Of a DNA stretch of 64,000 nucleotides, positions 36,259 to 44,689 are shown piece by piece (the first letter of the stretch is position 1; each line of letters starts with the position of its first letter). Made by a program: the position numbers and the translations under genes. Under the pieces are notes generated by a model, which was not told where the DNA came from, did not search any database, and was given only the letters and a program-made list of their open reading frames with translations. This DNA comes from Thalassotalea_B piscium_A (GTDB lineage: Bacteria; Pseudomonadota; Gammaproteobacteria; Enterobacterales; Alteromonadaceae): positions 1,116,001 to 1,180,000 of the forward strand of contig CP186339.1 of assembly GCA_049347715.1 (NCBI GenBank). Direction: 5' to 3'.

Positions 36259-36900
36259 ATGTCAGTAGTTATTGAAGATAGACCCATTGAAAGTGTGCGT
36301 GAAGAAGTGATTGATCAACTCATTATGAATTACAGTCATGGCAAATTATCCTATGAAGCCTTCGAACGACGTTTAGATGTTGCTATGGAAAGCAAGAGTA
36401 ATGTTGAAATAGCTGCTTTGACTGAAGACTTAGAGCTTGACGTTGATCCTAATTATGTTGAAAGTAAACGTCGAGATTTTTCAACTCAATATACTGCTGA
36501 ACGTGCTGAAGAAAATGATCTTATTGTTAATATCTTTGGTGGTAGCAAGCGTAGAGGTCGTTGGATGGTTGCTAAAGAAATTAGAAGCCTAACGGTTTTT
36601 GGTGGTACCGAGCTTGATTTCACCGATGCACAATTTAGTCAACCTGATATAAAAATGAGTGTTTTTTGCCTCTTTGGTGGGGTTGATATTTATGTACCAG
36701 AGAATGTTAATATTATTTCTAAAGCGTTTTGTATTTTTGGCGGAGTTGATAATACGGCCCCTTGTCTTGCTGATAGAAACTCCCCAACCATTATTATTGA
36801 AGGATTTGTGATGTTTGGCGGGATAGACATTAAGCTAAAACGAACGATTAAAGAAAAGTTTGTTGCGTTTGCCGATAATATGAAAAATATGTTTAATTAG
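36259..36900 (+). CDS. DUF1707 and LiaF-like domain protein
   Basis: A 213-aa cytoplasmic protein. Residues 8-60 match the DUF1707 (SHOCT-like) helical domain (RPIESVREEVIDQLIMNYSHGKLSYEAFERRLD, abbreviated). Residues 90-200 form a LiaF-like repeat of short strands with five FGG motifs (IFGGSK, VFGGTEL, LFGGVDI, IFGGVDN, MFGGIDI), predicting a beta-helix. Family members are tied to cell-envelope stress responses in Gram-positives. In this lineage the role is unknown. No transmembrane helix is visible, unlike LiaF itself. TTAAGGA precedes the ATG. Confidence 0.85.
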   Translation: MSVVIEDRPIESVREEVIDQLIMNYSHGKLSYEAFERRLDVAMESKSNVEIAALTEDLELDVDPNYVESKRRDFSTQYTAERAEENDLIVNIFGGSKRRGRWMVAKEIRSLTVFGGTELDFTDAQFSQPDIKMSVFCLFGGVDIYVPENVNIISKAFCIFGGVDNTAPCLADRNSPTIIIEGFVMFGGIDIKLKRTIKEKFVAFADNMKNMFN

Positions 36901-36988
36901 CAAAATACATAAGTTTGCTAATTAAAGTGTGTTGATCTTTGACAGATTTATCGGTAACGTCTTCTGGTCTGACCAATAAGAATCTGTC

Positions 36989-37879
36989 ATGAAAAAAAAT
37001 TCTCTATATATAAACGATGGACATCATCAATTACATTTACGTCATATTTGGGATAAGCCAAATGGTATACCTGTACTTATGCTACACGGTACTATTGAAA
37101 ATGGAAAAATATTTTATACTGAATCAGGTAAAGGCCTTGCATGTTTTTTAGCGAAACAAGGTTTTGATGTTTATGTGGCAGATTTTAGAGGTAAAGGAAA
37201 GAGTATACCTGCTATCAGTGAAAATTCTGAACATGGCCAATTTGAGGCCATCACAAGAGACATTCCTTTATTCATAGATGAAGTTATAAAACGAAATCCT
37301 AAAAAGATGCATGTGATCTGTCATTCATGGGGGGGCGTTTTATTTGCAAGTACACTCGCTCGATTTCCGGATAAACTAAGCTATATCGCGAGTAATATTT
37401 GTTTTGGAACCAAACGTAGTGTTCTCACTAAAGGGATTGAAAAAACACTAAAAGTAAATATGTTATGGAATCGGATTGCACCTAAGTTAGCTAAACGTAA
37501 AGGTTATATAGATGCTAAAAAGTTAAAGTTTGGTGCCGAATGTGAAACAGCAGTATTTCTACAAGATAGTATTGATTGGGTAAATCCTAGTTTGTGGAAA
37601 GATCGTCATGATGGCTTTAATTACCAAGAAGCAGCAAAAGAAATTAAATGGCCACCTACGTGGCATTTAACAGGTATTAGCGACAAGGTATTAGGGAATG
37701 TCAAAGATGTTCAAGTGTTTATTGATGAAACGTATAATCATCAAGCTAAATTAAGCGTACTGTCAAAAGCTAGTGGTAATGCTTTAGATTATGATCATAT
37801 TGATATTTTAACCCATGCCTTTAGTGTTAAAGATCACTTTCCTGAAATTGTTAATTGGTTAAATAACCACAACGACTAA
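36989..37879 (+). CDS. Alpha/beta hydrolase
   Basis: A 296-aa alpha/beta-hydrolase-fold protein. The oxyanion motif is LMLHGTIENG. The nucleophile elbow is VICHSWGGVLF, with Ser in C-H-S-W-G instead of the usual G-x-S-x-G. The likely catalytic His is in DYDHIDILTHAF. No signal peptide is found. The layout resembles lipases/esterases of the abhydrolase_1 group. Substrate unknown. Confidence 0.85.
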   Translation: MKKNSLYINDGHHQLHLRHIWDKPNGIPVLMLHGTIENGKIFYTESGKGLACFLAKQGFDVYVADFRGKGKSIPAISENSEHGQFEAITRDIPLFIDEVIKRNPKKMHVICHSWGGVLFASTLARFPDKLSYIASNICFGTKRSVLTKGIEKTLKVNMLWNRIAPKLAKRKGYIDAKKLKFGAECETAVFLQDSIDWVNPSLWKDRHDGFNYQEAAKEIKWPPTWHLTGISDKVLGNVKDVQVFIDETYNHQAKLSVLSKASGNALDYDHIDILTHAFSVKDHFPEIVNWLNNHND

Positions 37880-37890
37880 TATGATCTTTA

Positions 37891-38322
37891 TTAATTAAAC
37901 CATTGATTTTTATTTGCTTTATTTGCAAGTAAGATAAGTAATATAGCAATGATTATGACGATGCTTGGCATTATTGTCGCTTCAATACCTAATATTTCAA
38001 TGATTTTTGTGAAAAAGAATGAATAAATATCATGTGCAATAATAGTAATAAGTGAAAGTTGTAATATAGGTAAACTAATAGGTTTTTTTAACAACAATCC
38101 AATACTACCGAGCAAACCAGTAAATACTGCTATCCCAAAGGCTAAAGTAACCCAGAGAGGTATATCAACATAAAGTGCCTGTTGTTCAACGGGGAGTGCT
38201 GCAATTGCTTCTGTTGTCATAGTTATATGTGTGATAAAAGCAAGAACGCCCATAACATTCCACAATACTGCGATAATGGCTATGCTTTTAAACCATTTAG
38301 GAGCGATTTTAGTCTCATTCAT
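37891..38322 (-). CDS. Hypothetical four-helix membrane protein
   Basis: A 143-aa protein with four predicted transmembrane helices (about residues 12-33, 52-74, 80-102, 112-134) and a short cytoplasmic N-terminus (MNETKIAPKWFK). The WNVMGVLAF and FGIAVFTGLLGSIGLLL segments resemble small proteins often annotated as sugar transporter, a label that rests on little evidence. It is convergent with the hydrolase gene. Confidence 0.7.
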   Translation of the reverse strand: MNETKIAPKWFKSIAIIAVLWNVMGVLAFITHITMTTEAIAALPVEQQALYVDIPLWVTLAFGIAVFTGLLGSIGLLLKKPISLPILQLSLITIIAHDIYSFFFTKIIEILGIEATIMPSIVIIIAILLILLANKANKNQWFN

Positions 38323-38538
38323 TTTATTCTACTTTTTATATTTATCATGAGTTATTTGATAAAATTATACCTTATCTTTTGTTGATGCAACGCATTTTTA
38401 ACATTTCATTATTCTTCACTAATCTCCAAAGTCTAAATAGCATAAGGTAATTGATGAGATGGAAGTAAATATTTATTTAAGTTGATTAATTCTTTGATTT
38501 TATTAATATATCACTTCATCCTTTTAATGGAGTAGTCA

Positions 38539-39237
38539 ATGAAAGTCATATGTTTTGTCGTAGTTTCATGGGTAACTAGCTTTTTTAGCCAAGCCCAAGA
38601 CGAGATAAAATTGATGGCTTATGATATTCCAGCAGTTTTACAAAAGGATAAGCAAGGGAAGTATGACTTAATTATTGAACAAGTACGTATTATTCAAAAA
38701 CAGCAATGGCATTACAGCCTTGCGCCTCCACCGCGAGTGGATAAAATGTTTGAAGAAAAAATGATTGATTGTATTCTCCCTTTTGATAAAGCTTTTTATT
38801 CCGATCCAACCGTTATCAATTCCGCCCCCCTGAATATCGCCAAAGCCAGAATATATTCTTTAAACAATAAAATCATGTCATTAATATCTTTAAAAAATAA
38901 AAGAGTAGGTGCGAGAAAAGGTATGCTTTATGGCCCTGAGTTTGATGCTTTAAATTTAAATGTCAGTTATGTAGGACATGTTAATCAAAATATTGAAAAG
39001 CTCTTATCCGAGCGGATTGACGCATTTGTTGCCTGGTCGCCAGATGTTGAGGCTATTCTGTTAAAAAAAGGACTAACCTTAATGCGTAGTGAGCCTTTTA
39101 TTGTCCATAATGAAGCCTTTTTATGCCATGACTCGAAGAAAACAAGAGCGTTCATTTCCTTATTCAATCAAGGATTGCGTCAACTAATGTCTACTGAACA
39201 ATATAATAGCACTTCTTATATTAAAGGGGGGGAGTAA
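38539..39237 (+). CDS. Periplasmic substrate-binding-like protein (SBP family 3)
   Basis: A 232-aa secreted protein. A signal peptide (MKVICFVVVSWVTSFFSQA, cleavage before QDEI) is followed by a compact family-3 solute-binding fold: LMAYDIPA, WHYSLAPPPRVDKMFEEKMIDCILPFD and LKNKRVGARKGMLYG (each motif split). There is no transporter permease next to it. Such lone proteins may serve as sensors or amino-acid scavengers; the ligand is unknown. TGGAGTAG precedes the ATG, and a strong terminator follows. Confidence 0.85.
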   Translation: MKVICFVVVSWVTSFFSQAQDEIKLMAYDIPAVLQKDKQGKYDLIIEQVRIIQKQQWHYSLAPPPRVDKMFEEKMIDCILPFDKAFYSDPTVINSAPLNIAKARIYSLNNKIMSLISLKNKRVGARKGMLYGPEFDALNLNVSYVGHVNQNIEKLLSERIDAFVAWSPDVEAILLKKGLTLMRSEPFIVHNEAFLCHDSKKTRAFISLFNQGLRQLMSTEQYNSTSYIKGGE

Positions 39238-39275
39238 TGAAAAAGAGCACGTCATGCGCTCTTTTTCACGTTTTT
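39238..39275. terminator. Intrinsic terminator after the binding protein gene
   Basis: GAAAAAGAGC (39239-39248) and GCTCTTTTTC (39258-39267) with a 9-base loop, followed by ACGTTTTTTG. It begins at the stop codon and also faces the convergent gene ending at 39281, so it may serve both. Confidence 0.85.
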
Positions 39276-39280
39276 TGATA

Positions 39281-40105
39281 TTATGATTTAATTGATTTTT
39301 TACTAAGGCTTTGGGGCTTAGTGATTATAAAACGGCTACAGAATAATAAAGACAGTATGACTAATAACGGTATTGAAGTACTGCCACCATTATCATGTAC
39401 AATAATATATTCAGGATCATAATCACTACTTTCTAATGGGAGAGCGTATAAATCATTAGTATCGTCACTGCTGTAACTAGCTACAATATCTCCATAACCC
39501 ACTTCATAAAGATCAATAAGTACATCGTATTCATCGGTAGGGTATCCTTGCTCTAATGTGGTGTAGACCTCGTAAATATCATCTTCACTTTCACCATAAA
39601 GTGTAAAGTCATCTGTTGTATAATAATGTGTCCAAGGACCGCCATTCTTACTTAGATAGAGCTCGGCATACACATTAAATATACTATCACTTGATGTAAT
39701 AGCATCGGCATCAAACGTAACACTAAAGGTTTGAAAATAACCATCTTCATCAAAATCTTCAATTAATTGGGCAAAGCCTTCATAAATTGAAAAGCTATAA
39801 AAATGGGAACTACGTGATTTAGCGGGTGAAAGTCCCTGTTTTGCGCTAACTTGTTTTTGGTGCTTAGCTTGTTTCTGTTTTAAATATTGCTCACGGGTTA
39901 AATATTGGGTTTTTTGAACAATCTTATCAGTCTGATGTTCGCTGATTTTCGTTTTAATAATGTTCAGTACGTTTTCTTTTGATTGTTTATCTTTAGTTTG
40001 AGCAACAGAGTAACTTTGCTGTTCTTGGGCGTAACTGCTGTAACTAGTTATAAGCAATGTTACAGCGGTTGTTACAATGGTTAAAGCACGTGTAATTGTT
40101 TTCAT
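39281..40105 (-). CDS. Secreted protein with C-terminal sorting-type anchor (choice-of-anchor H-like)
   Basis: A 274-aa exported protein. It has a signal peptide (residues 1-26, ending SYSSYA), a Gln/Lys-rich helical spacer, and an Asp/Ser/Tyr-rich beta domain (about 95-225) with EDFDEDGYFQTFSVTFDAD. The C-terminus has NGGS, a hydrophobic helix and Arg. This tail resembles GlyGly-CTERM/choice-of-anchor sorting signals. The domain matches my memory of choice-of-anchor H proteins; function unknown. AAGGAT precedes the ATG. A PhoP-like repeat (40154-40169) lies just upstream, so it likely belongs to the regulon of the adjacent two-component system. Confidence 0.7.
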   Translation of the reverse strand: MKTITRALTIVTTAVTLLITSYSSYAQEQQSYSVAQTKDKQSKENVLNIIKTKISEHQTDKIVQKTQYLTREQYLKQKQAKHQKQVSAKQGLSPAKSRSSHFYSFSIYEGFAQLIEDFDEDGYFQTFSVTFDADAITSSDSIFNVYAELYLSKNGGPWTHYYTTDDFTLYGESEDDIYEVYTTLEQGYPTDEYDVLIDLYEVGYGDIVASYSSDDTNDLYALPLESSDYDPEYIIVHDNGGSTSIPLLVILSLLFCSRFIITKPQSLSKKSIKS

Positions 40106-40153
40106 GGCTAAATCCTTAAACGAATAACTTAGCGCTATTAGAACGTAGTAAAA

Positions 40154-40169
40154 CTGAACGAAAGCTGAA
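40154..40169 (-). promoter_or_regulatory. Direct-repeat box (PhoP-like) ahead of the anchored-protein gene
   Basis: On the minus strand TTCAG-CTTTCG-TTCAG: two half-sites 11 bases apart, 49 bases before the ATG. Followed by TTTTACT, as in the box at 42672-42687. Confidence 0.65.
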
Positions 40170-40201
40170 CATAAATATGATGGGATGGTTTAATTATTCT
40201 G

Positions 40202-40217
40202 TTCAGCTTAAATTCAC
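40202..40217 (+). promoter_or_regulatory. Direct-repeat box (PhoP-like) ahead of the PepSY-phoPQ operon
   Basis: TTCAG-CTTAAA-TTCAC on the plus strand, half-sites 11 bases apart, about 105 bases before the PepSY start. It predicts autoregulation of the two-component operon. Confidence 0.6.
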
Positions 40218-40322
40218 ATTGCATATGTTAATATTTGATACAATCTTAGTTTATTTAAGTAGATTGATCTTTTACACTGAGGAATGGATTCTATTTTTAT
40301 GGCATTTAGTAGAGTATTTAAC

Positions 40323-40610
40323 ATGAAGTCGACAATATTAGGTATCATTATTCTATTCGTAAGCAACATACCCCTTGCTATGGCGAATAATATTGGTCTT
40401 ACCACACTCAATTATCAGTCTGATTCCGATAGCAATAAAACAGTTAAAAGTTCTCAACAAGCGGCAAGCTTAGTTAAAAAGCAATATGGTGGCAAAGTCT
40501 TACGTGTTAATAAACAGAAGTCGGATTATAACGTGAAACTTTTAAAGCCTAACGGCCATGTAGTGTCTAAAAAAGTGAATGCTAAAACCGGTCAAATTAA
40601 AAAGGATTAA
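40323..40610 (+). CDS. PepSY-domain periplasmic protein
   Basis: A 95-aa exported protein. A signal peptide (MKSTILGIIILFVSNIPLAMA) is followed by one PepSY repeat: SSQQAASLVKKQYGGKVLRVNKQKSDYNVKLL, abbreviated, ending VVSKKVNAKTGQIKKD. PepSY proteins often inhibit or sense at the membrane next to two-component systems. The ATG at 40323 has AGAG eight bases upstream and gives a clean signal peptide; upstream ATGs at 40284 and 40299 do not. It ends two bases before the response-regulator gene and is the operon leader. Confidence 0.88.
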   Translation: MKSTILGIIILFVSNIPLAMANNIGLTTLNYQSDSDSNKTVKSSQQAASLVKKQYGGKVLRVNKQKSDYNVKLLKPNGHVVSKKVNAKTGQIKKD

Positions 40611-40612
40611 CC

Positions 40613-41287
40613 ATGCGTTTGTTATTGGTTGAAGATGATATTGCCTTACAACAACAATTGTACCGTCAATTAACTGAAGAAAATTATTCGGTAGATGTTG
40701 CAGAAGATGGCGAGATTGCATTATTTCAAGGGCTTGAACACGACTACGATGCTGCTGTCATTGACTTAGGTTTACCCAAAATAGATGGCAGTACTGTCAT
40801 TAAAAAACTTAGAGAACAAGCTCGTGAATACCCGATTCTAATTTTAACAGCGCGAGATCATTGGCAAGATAAAGTGGAAGGCTTAGATGCTGGAGCCGAT
40901 GATTACTTAACCAAACCTTTCCATATTGAAGAGTTAAGTGCCCGCCTTAATGCTTTAATCAGAAGAAGTGCAGGTAAAGCAAGCACACTGATTACCAATG
41001 GTCCTTTTTCTTTGAATACTGCAACAGCAGAAGTGGCAGTGAATCAAGAGTCCATCAGTTTAAGTGCCCATGAATTTAAAGTATTTAAATATATGATGCT
41101 GCATATTGGCGAAGTGATTTCAAAAACGACATTAACAGAACATATTTATGATCAAGATTTTGATTTAGACTCCAATGTGATCGAAGTTTTTATTCGACGT
41201 TTACGTAAAAAGCTTGATGCAGAGAGAAAGTTTAATTTTATCGAAACACTTCGCGGTCAGGGTTATCGTTTGATTAGGTTTGATTAA
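40613..41287 (+). CDS. PhoP-like OmpR-family response regulator
   Basis: A 224-aa response regulator. The receiver domain has the phospho-acceptor Asp51 (AVIDLGLPKIDG), the acidic pocket EDD and Lys in YLTKPF. The winged-helix output domain includes EVFIRRLRKKLD and TLRGQGYRL. The ARDHWQDKVEGLDAGADDYLTKPFHIEEL block (split) is closer to PhoP than to other OmpR proteins. It is cotranscribed with the PepSY gene (2-base gap) and overlaps the kinase gene by eight bases. Three direct-repeat boxes nearby are candidate targets. Confidence 0.93.
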   Translation: MRLLLVEDDIALQQQLYRQLTEENYSVDVAEDGEIALFQGLEHDYDAAVIDLGLPKIDGSTVIKKLREQAREYPILILTARDHWQDKVEGLDAGADDYLTKPFHIEELSARLNALIRRSAGKASTLITNGPFSLNTATAEVAVNQESISLSAHEFKVFKYMMLHIGEVISKTTLTEHIYDQDFDLDSNVIEVFIRRLRKKLDAERKFNFIETLRGQGYRLIRFD

Positions 41288-42638
41288 TTTGAAACGGGTC
41301 TTTTCTTTATTTGCTCGTTCATTAAAAGCACGCTTATTTTTAAGTTTAATTGTTATGGTGGTTATCGTGCTACCAAGTATTGGTATGATTATTACTAATG
41401 CTTATGAACAGCATATGAAAAATAGTGTTGAAAATGAATTAAGTGCTTATATTTATTCGCTGTTAGCGGTAGCTGAAGTTGAAGAAAACATATTAGTTAT
41501 GCCTGAAAGTTTAGCTGAAAATCAATTTAATGTTAGCCAGTCAGGTTTATACGCAGTAATCAATAAATTAAAAACCCCAATCTCTGAAGACCTTTGGCAT
41601 TCACAGTCATTGTTGACCATAAACTTACCTGATTTTAATTCATTTTTATCGGTGGGAGAAAGCGCTTTTACTTCCCTTGAAATCAATCAAGAGCCTCATT
41701 TTATTTACAGCTATGCCGTAAGCTTTGGCTCTGAAGAGCAACCATTACCTTTCACATTTCATATTATTAAGGAAAAGAAAGAATTTATTCAATTAATGAA
41801 TGAGTTTAAACAACAGTTACTCATTGGCTTAGCCGTGCTAACGGTATTAATCTTAGTTATTCAACTTATTTGGTTAAAATGGACACTTAAACCTTTGCTC
41901 ATCTTAGAACGAGAAATTAAAAAGATAGAGCAGGGTCAAATAGCTAAGTTAACGGCAATTTATCCACAAGAATTAACAGCAGTGACAGTACAAATTAATA
42001 GTTTGTTAGCCACCGAGCAACAACAACGAAAACGCTATCGTAATGCCTTGTCAGATCTCGCTCATAGTTTAAAAACGCCGCTTGCTGTATTACAAGCTGA
42101 GCCAAATATATCAGAGCAAAGTCAGGAGCAAATTGATCGTATTAACTTTACGATTGAACATCAACTTAAGCGAGCACAAAGTGCAGGACATTCATCCTGG
42201 CTATTAGGAATTAATGTTGCATTAATCGTTGAGAAACTCACTAAGAGTTTAGTTAAAATCTATCGTGATAAAACAGTGAACCTAATTGTTAATATCGAAG
42301 AGGATCTCATTTTTAAAGGGGATGAAGCTGATCTATTAGAACTACTGGGTAACCTATTAGATAATGCTTTTAAAGCTGCTAAGTACACTATTAAACTCTC
42401 TGTAACTAAAGATGAACAAGGGTTGGCTATAATTATTGAAGATGATGGCGTGGGTATTAATGAATCACAAAAACAAACTATTTTTGAGCGAGGTGTGCGA
42501 GCCGATACCTATCAAAAAGGCCACGGTGTAGGCTTAGCTATCGTGAGAGATTTAGTACAAAGTTATAGTGGTACTCTTGATATCAGTCATAGTGAAACCT
42601 TAGGCGGTGCTAAATTTACGTTGTTATTTTTTAGTTAA
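41280..42638 (+). CDS. PhoQ-like sensor histidine kinase
   Basis: A 452-aa kinase. TM1 spans about 18-40, a periplasmic sensor domain about 41-180, TM2 about 182-200, then HAMP-like linker, dimerisation helix with His262 in LSDLAHSLKTPLAVLQ, and ATPase domain with N box LLGNLLDNAF, G1 EDDGVGI and G2 GHGVGLAIV. The HSLKTPLAVLQ motif matches PhoQ. The start is TTG (41280), overlapping the regulator stop; a second TTG at 41289 is possible. The sensor domain has acidic residues, which in PhoQ bind divalent cations, but this is not decisive. Confidence 0.92.
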   Translation: MINLKRVFSLFARSLKARLFLSLIVMVVIVLPSIGMIITNAYEQHMKNSVENELSAYIYSLLAVAEVEENILVMPESLAENQFNVSQSGLYAVINKLKTPISEDLWHSQSLLTINLPDFNSFLSVGESAFTSLEINQEPHFIYSYAVSFGSEEQPLPFTFHIIKEKKEFIQLMNEFKQQLLIGLAVLTVLILVIQLIWLKWTLKPLLILEREIKKIEQGQIAKLTAIYPQELTAVTVQINSLLATEQQQRKRYRNALSDLAHSLKTPLAVLQAEPNISEQSQEQIDRINFTIEHQLKRAQSAGHSSWLLGINVALIVEKLTKSLVKIYRDKTVNLIVNIEEDLIFKGDEADLLELLGNLLDNAFKAAKYTIKLSVTKDEQGLAIIIEDDGVGINESQKQTIFERGVRADTYQKGHGVGLAIVRDLVQSYSGTLDISHSETLGGAKFTLLFFS

Positions 42639-42671
42639 CATAGATTACGTTTTTAATATTTAAACATTTCG

Positions 42672-42687
42672 TTCAGCTTTAATTCAG
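42672..42687 (+). promoter_or_regulatory. Direct-repeat box (PhoP-like) ahead of the DUF3300 gene
   Basis: TTCAG-CTTTAA-TTCAG, half-sites 11 bases apart, 54 bases before the ATG. Followed by TTTTACT. Closely matches the box before the anchored-protein gene. Confidence 0.65.
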
Positions 42688-42740
42688 TTTTACTCCCGTA
42701 TTCTTGCCTTAACACAAACAGAGTGTAACAAGGTGAATGT

Positions 42741-44090
42741 ATGAAAAGCTTCTTACAGAAAATCAATATGAATAAATTACTGATCTCAATAATGCTGTTG
42801 ATTATCAGTGCCAGTTCTTATGCTTATGAAGAACAGGAGAGACAGTTCTCTGAGGCTGAGTTAGCACAAATGCTTGCGCCAATTGCTTTATATCCTGATG
42901 CTTTACTTACCCATGTTTTGATAGCTTCTACTTATCCACTTGAAGTGGTAGAGGCTGAACGTTGGTTATCAAAGCGAGAATCCTTAACGAAAAAACAAAT
43001 TATTTCACAAAGTGAAGGCTTAGACTGGGATGCCAGCGTAATCGCATTATTACCTTTTCCTTCGATAGTTAAAAAACTGAATGAAGATTTAACCTGGATG
43101 CAAAATTTAGGTGATGCGTTTTTACAAGATGAAGAGCAACTTATTGCCACAATCCAAGTATTACGACAACAGGCAGAAGCCTCAGGTAATTTAGATAAAA
43201 TGGATAATGTGCAGGTTGTTAGAGAAAAAACAACTATCATTATTGAGCCTGCTGAACCTGAAGTTGTTTATGTACCTTATTATGACACGCGTGTAGTGTA
43301 TGGCCGCTGGCATTGGGAGCGTAATCCACCTGTTTTTTGGAATAGACCTCATTATTACGGATATAACCGCGGTCCATTTTATTGGAACACAGGTATCCAT
43401 ATTGGTTTTAATTTCTTTTTTGGTGATATTCATTGGGATAATCGTCATGTGATTGTTGATTATTCACGTCCGCGTAAATATCATTCGAGAATAAGAGTTT
43501 CAACGAGTTCTCATGCAAAACGCTGGCACCATGAACCGGTACATAGAAAAGGCGTTGCTTATAGAAGTACTCATTTAAAACAAAAATATTCAAGTAGCAG
43601 ACCTGTTGCTTCACATCAGAGTAAAAGTCGTTCGAGTCGAACAGTAACATTAGCTAATTCTCATGATCGCCACAGCCAAGTTGTTAAGGTCAACAAGCAT
43701 AATAATGAATATCGTTCGTCAGTAAAGCAAAGCAAAATGCGAGAAAAACAGAGCCAATCATTTAAGCAAAAGCTGCAAAAACCAGTAGTTGTAAATAAAA
43801 TAAAAGCACCAAGTAAGAATAAGTACTCTTATGATGATAGAAATCAAGCATCTCGTAGTAAAAATAAAACGAGCTATCAAACGAAAGAAGTGAGCAAGGT
43901 TAAAACAAAGACAGTTAAAAATACAACGACTTACCAGACTAAGCAGGTAAAAGTTAAAAATAACTCTGAAATGAAAACGCAAAAAAGCTATAACAAAACA
44001 CGCGCTCAACCACAGAGTAAGCCAGTAAATACTAGTCGGCAAAGAATTGGGCGTAATAATGATAAAAGTCATCAAAAGAGTAAACATTAG
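42741..44090 (+). CDS. DUF3300 domain periplasmic protein
   Basis: A 449-aa exported protein. A signal peptide (MNKLLISIMLLIISASSYA) follows a short extension from the ATG at 42741; an ATG at 42768 would begin directly at the signal. The DUF3300 domain spans about 35-190 (LAPIALYPDALLTHVLIASTYP and AEPEVVYVPYYD). A Tyr/Trp/His-rich linker and then a very basic, Ser/Lys-rich low-complexity tail from about 240 follow. The tail may bind polyanions such as LPS. It is preceded by a box matching the nearby PhoP-like sites. Function unknown. Confidence 0.88.
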   Translation: MKSFLQKINMNKLLISIMLLIISASSYAYEEQERQFSEAELAQMLAPIALYPDALLTHVLIASTYPLEVVEAERWLSKRESLTKKQIISQSEGLDWDASVIALLPFPSIVKKLNEDLTWMQNLGDAFLQDEEQLIATIQVLRQQAEASGNLDKMDNVQVVREKTTIIIEPAEPEVVYVPYYDTRVVYGRWHWERNPPVFWNRPHYYGYNRGPFYWNTGIHIGFNFFFGDIHWDNRHVIVDYSRPRKYHSRIRVSTSSHAKRWHHEPVHRKGVAYRSTHLKQKYSSSRPVASHQSKSRSSRTVTLANSHDRHSQVVKVNKHNNEYRSSVKQSKMREKQSQSFKQKLQKPVVVNKIKAPSKNKYSYDDRNQASRSKNKTSYQTKEVSKVKTKTVKNTTTYQTKQVKVKNNSEMKTQKSYNKTRAQPQSKPVNTSRQRIGRNNDKSHQKSKH

Positions 44091-44174
44091 CTGCTAGCTG
44101 TCTACAGCTGTAGGTAATTACGTTATAATTAGTCATTAATTAATTGTTTATGCATTCTGCTTTTGAGGAACAAT

Positions 44175-44594
44175 ATGCGCTTTTTAACACGTCGTTTAGT
44201 ACTACCAAGTGATTTAAATTATGGAAATTCTTTATTTGGTGGTCGGGTCTTACAGTGGATAGATGAAGAAGCTGCCATTTATGCAATTTGCCAGTTAGAA
44301 ACTAATTATATTGTGACCAAGCATATGGGTGCTATTAGTTTTGAGGCTCCGGCATTAAAAGGTGATGTAATTGAATTTGGATTAGAAACCAAAAAAGTAG
44401 GAACATCTTCCATCACTATTAGCTGTTTAGTGCGAAACAAAGTTACGAAAAAGACAATCTGTTTTGCTGACGATATTGTTTTTGTTCAGATAGATCCGGA
44501 AACAAGAAAACCAGTCGCTCATGGTAAAAATATTGAACAATTAGCTAAAGCAACCGCAAAAGAAATTGAGACCTTGAATGTGAATAACGTTTGA
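44175..44594 (+). CDS. Acyl-CoA thioesterase (hotdog fold)
   Basis: A 139-aa single-hotdog thioesterase of the YciA/BACH group. The conserved DLNYGNSLFGGRVLQWIDEEAAI holds the catalytic Asp/Asn region; VTKHMGAISFEAPALKGDVIEFG continues it (split). It hydrolyses acyl-CoA to acid and CoA, with chain preference unknown. TTGAGGAAC precedes the ATG at 44175; an upstream TTG at 44163 is less likely. Confidence 0.9.
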   Translation: MRFLTRRLVLPSDLNYGNSLFGGRVLQWIDEEAAIYAICQLETNYIVTKHMGAISFEAPALKGDVIEFGLETKKVGTSSITISCLVRNKVTKKTICFADDIVFVQIDPETRKPVAHGKNIEQLAKATAKEIETLNVNNV

Positions 44595-44642
44595 TAATGT
44601 CACGATTAACTTTGCTTGCTAACAAGCGCTAGTGCTATAAGT

Positions 44643-44680
44643 GTGTACTTAGTTTTAAATAGTTAATGAACTAAGTACAC
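44643..44680. terminator. Bidirectional hairpin between convergent thioesterase and RraA-like genes
   Basis: GTGTACTTAGTT (44643-44654) and AACTAAGTACAC (44669-44680) form a perfect 12-bp stem with a 14-base loop, followed by CTATTTTATT. Confidence 0.7.
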
Positions 44681-44689
44681 CTATTTTAT

